This document shows, piece after piece, positions 3,773 through 5,434 of a DNA stretch of 5,434 nucleotides. Within the stretch, counting starts at the first letter, position 1. The number at the start of each line of letters is the position of its first letter. The DNA comes from Candidatus Omnitrophota bacterium. Lineage in GTDB: Bacteria; Omnitrophota; Gorgyraeia; Gygaellales; Profunditerraquicolaceae. The stretch covers positions 1 to 5,434 of the forward strand of contig JASEHM010000078.1 in the NCBI GenBank assembly GCA_030018895.1, given 5' to 3'. A program made the translations under genes and the position numbers. The notes beneath the pieces are model-generated. The model was given only the letters and a program-made list of their open reading frames with translations, made no database searches and had not been told where the DNA came from.

Positions 3773-5434
3773 TTATATATCCAAATTTTTCACCTGATGA
3801 CTGTATTCTTCAATAAATTGCCGACGCGGCTCAACTTGGTCTCCCATTAAAACCGTAAATATCTTATCTGCCTCAACTGTATCTTCTAAGGTAACCTTTA
3901 AAAGCGTGCGTTTTTCCGGATCCATAGTTGTTTCCCAAAGCTGTTCAGGATTCATCTCCCCTAAACCTTTGTATCTTTGTATGTGCATCCCTTTAGTGGC
4001 AGCTTCCTTTATGCAAATTAAAACCTCTTTTAAGGCAAAAAGGTCTTGCTCCTCTTTTTCATTACTAATCCGATAAAGCGGCTTTGGTTTCTTTTCAGAT
4101 GCTTTATCAACAGCCTCTTTTTGAATCAAATGTTCGCCTTTTGACACGTTTGGCTCGCTTGAAGCTTCACTACTATAGGTTTCTATGTCTAAACCTAATT
4201 TTTCAATTTTTTCCACAACCTGCTCTATCTCTTGGGCCTCAAAAAACTCCAAAAGATCAAGCTTAATCTCTTTGTTTTCTTTGTCTGTAAAATTCGCTAG
4301 TTCTTTATCAGAATAGAAAAATAGGTCTTTCCCCTCCACTTTTACCCTATAAATAGGCATTTTTTTGGTCTTTGGATGCCTAAAACTGAGATATTTTGCA
4401 AAATTCACTCCCTTCTTCTCGCAACCCCTGCTAAGCTTCTCCAATTCTACCAAAGATTCTAACAAATCCTTAAATTTATTATCAGTAAATGTTTCTTTAT
4501 CTTTTAACCGAATAAATTTATTCCCTTCTCTTCCTAAATCCAAAAGCATCCCATCCATCAACTGTTCTGTTTGAACATACTCCTCCCGCTGGCCGCGCTT
4601 AATCTTAAACAAAGGCGGCTGAGCAATATAAATATAACCATTCTCAATAAGCTTAGGGAACTGCCGGTAAAAAAGCGTTAAAGCCAGTGTCCTGATATGG
4701 GAGCCATCAACATCACTATCCATAGTAAGAATAATTTTATGATACCTCAATTTTACAATATCAAATTCTTCAGCCACGCCTGTGCCCAAGGCAGTAACAA
4801 TAGTCCGTATTTCATCGTTAGATAAAACCTTATCGAGCCTGGACTTTTCAACATTAATAATTTTACCTTTAAGGGGCAGTATCGCCTGAAACCTCCTGTC
4901 CCGGCCTTGTTTGGCGCTGTTATGGACAAATATGCCTGCGGCTAAAGCAAAATTGTGCGTACCTGGCACTTCTATATCATAAACATCAAATTTCTCTTCA
5001 ACCTTTTCTATGCGCTTAATCTTATGATTATAATTACTTACTGCTTTTAAAAGCGGCATCAAAGAATCATCCACAGTTAAATCTTGCGCCATTTTATAAC
5101 TGCCATCTCTTAACATAAACTTATGGCCGGGCGTACAAATAATTTCTTCATTATTATCAAGTAAGACTTTAATAACTTCTGCCCTTTGTTTTGTTATTCT
5201 TGGATTTTTTATTTCTTCAATTACAATTTTTTCATCGCGGCCAATAGTATAACAATAATTTTTTTTGCCAATTTTATCTTCATTGACCAGTTCCTTAAAA
5301 GTAATATTTCTTCCATCGGTTAAAACCACTTTGGTGTCTCCAAAAAAACAGCCCCCGGCGGAATCTCCCTCTACCAGGTACAGTTCACATAAAGCAGGAT
5401 CCCTTTCTGAGCAATCAGCTAATTTACCCGGCAG
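3773..5434 (-). CDS. gyrB: DNA gyrase subunit B, C-terminal part, interrupted by an intein (5' end outside window)
   Basis: ATPase-bearing subunit of DNA gyrase (GyrA2GyrB2), which introduces negative supercoils in the cytoplasm. The visible 553 codons start inside the TOPRIM domain. The reading frame stays open to the window edge, beginning LPGKLADCSERDPALCELYL, so the GTG at 5329 is not the true start. TOPRIM motifs are EGDSAGG just before the intein and DSDVDGSH (4697-4720), which supplies the Mg2+-binding acidic residues. SAKQGRDRRFQAILPLKGKI follows the intein. The C-terminus carries RYKGLGEMNPEQLW and ends KNLDI. Between TOPRIM and this tail lies a long, charged, poorly conserved stretch (about 4060-4600), comparable in place to the extra domain of many Gram-negative GyrB proteins. 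Removing the 144-residue intein leaves 409 visible extein residues. It stops at TAA, 21 bases before gyrA, so the two are surely co-transcribed. ParE is less likely because of the adjacent gyrA with a GyrA box. Confidence 0.96.
   Translation of the reverse strand: MPGKLADCSERDPALCELYLVEGDSAGGCFFGDTKVVLTDGRNITFKELVNEDKIGKKNYCYTIGRDEKIVIEEIKNPRITKQRAEVIKVLLDNNEEIICTPGHKFMLRDGSYKMAQDLTVDDSLMPLLKAVSNYNHKIKRIEKVEEKFDVYDIEVPGTHNFALAAGIFVHNSAKQGRDRRFQAILPLKGKIINVEKSRLDKVLSNDEIRTIVTALGTGVAEEFDIVKLRYHKIILTMDSDVDGSHIRTLALTLFYRQFPKLIENGYIYIAQPPLFKIKRGQREEYVQTEQLMDGMLLDLGREGNKFIRLKDKETFTDNKFKDLLESLVELEKLSRGCEKKGVNFAKYLSFRHPKTKKMPIYRVKVEGKDLFFYSDKELANFTDKENKEIKLDLLEFFEAQEIEQVVEKIEKLGLDIETYSSEASSEPNVSKGEHLIQKEAVDKASEKKPKPLYRISNEKEEQDLFALKEVLICIKEAATKGMHIQRYKGLGEMNPEQLWETTMDPEKRTLLKVTLEDTVEADKIFTVLMGDQVEPRRQFIEEYSHQVKNLDI
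4919..5350 (-). other. Mini-intein in GyrB (144 aa), inside the TOPRIM motif
   Basis: Self-splicing protein element, translated within GyrB and excised post-translationally. It starts at Cys1 (codon 5348-5350), right after EGDSAGG, and ends ...GIFVHN, followed by extein Ser of SAKQGRD. Splicing motifs are all present: block A CFFGDTKVVLTDGR, block B CTPGHKF with Thr73 and His76, block F VYDIEVPGTHNFAL with His132, and block G FVHN with His143-Asn144, then Ser+1. There is no LAGLIDADG endonuclease: only a short linker (about residues 98-107, LMPLLKAVSN) joins the two halves. Sequence and insertion point match what I recall of the Synechocystis GyrB intein, which lies at the same GG|SAKQG site. 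It should therefore be an old site-specific allele that has lost its endonuclease. Splicing competence is inferred from intact residues, not shown. Confidence 0.95.

Noticed and set aside
3512..3850. A 112-codon plus-strand frame across the gyrA start and gyrB end
   Set aside because: It is antisense to conserved gyrase sequence and has no recognisable domain or ribosome-binding site. Other plus-strand frames within 500-4600 were dismissed for the same reason.
5327..5329. GTG as the start of a 518-residue gyrB-like gene
   Set aside because: This codon lies inside block A of the GyrB intein. The frame is open upstream to 5434 and encodes gyrase extein (LYLVEGDSAGG), so the gene simply runs off the window.

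Overview
The window is almost entirely a minus-strand DNA gyrase operon: the 3' part of gyrB (running off the right edge at 5434) followed 21 bases later by a complete gyrA. Both genes are interrupted in frame by small inteins, which lie in catalytically important places. The GyrB intein splits the TOPRIM signature EGDSAGG|SAKQGRD. The GyrA intein splits GNFG|SVDGDSAAAMRY, eleven residues before the catalytic tyrosine. The two inteins are clearly related to each other. They have no homing endonuclease domain and keep the residues needed for splicing, so the precursors should be restored to ordinary gyrase subunits.

The GyrA intein carries a further insertion: a 142-base palindromic repeat with imperfect 23-base inverted ends, apparently flanked by a CA duplication. 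It is translated in frame, including the familiar repeat-derived peptide VIPAQAGIQ, and sits exactly where full-length inteins hold their endonuclease. The layers are therefore repeat inside intein inside gyrase gene.

Downstream of gyrA (left part, also minus strand) is a compact mosaic of tRNA-Glu pieces around a small GIY-YIG nuclease gene. In transcription order it runs: a decayed tRNA-Glu 5' part (705-666), the nuclease ORF (665-399), an intact tRNA-Glu(TTC) (423-349) that overlaps the nuclease's last seven codons and stop, and a 70-base tandem duplicate of most of that tRNA with a changed, GC-rich anticodon arm (341-272). The nuclease is thus flanked by 29-base direct repeats made of tRNA-Glu 5' sequence, 282 bases apart. 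This looks like a tiny mobile or duplicated cassette associated with tRNA-Glu.

The leftmost 268 bases contain no convincing gene, only repeat fragments (AATGAC/GTCATT palindromes and an AGCGAAGCGA motif that recurs just before gyrA).

Organism: a bacterium with the standard genetic code, a moderately AT-rich sequence, no CCA encoded in the tRNA gene, weak ribosome-binding sites, and many dispersed palindromic repeats and stand-alone GIY-YIG genes. Uncultivated lineages such as Omnitrophota come to mind, but this is a low-confidence guess. No promoter or rho-independent terminator can be supported inside the window.
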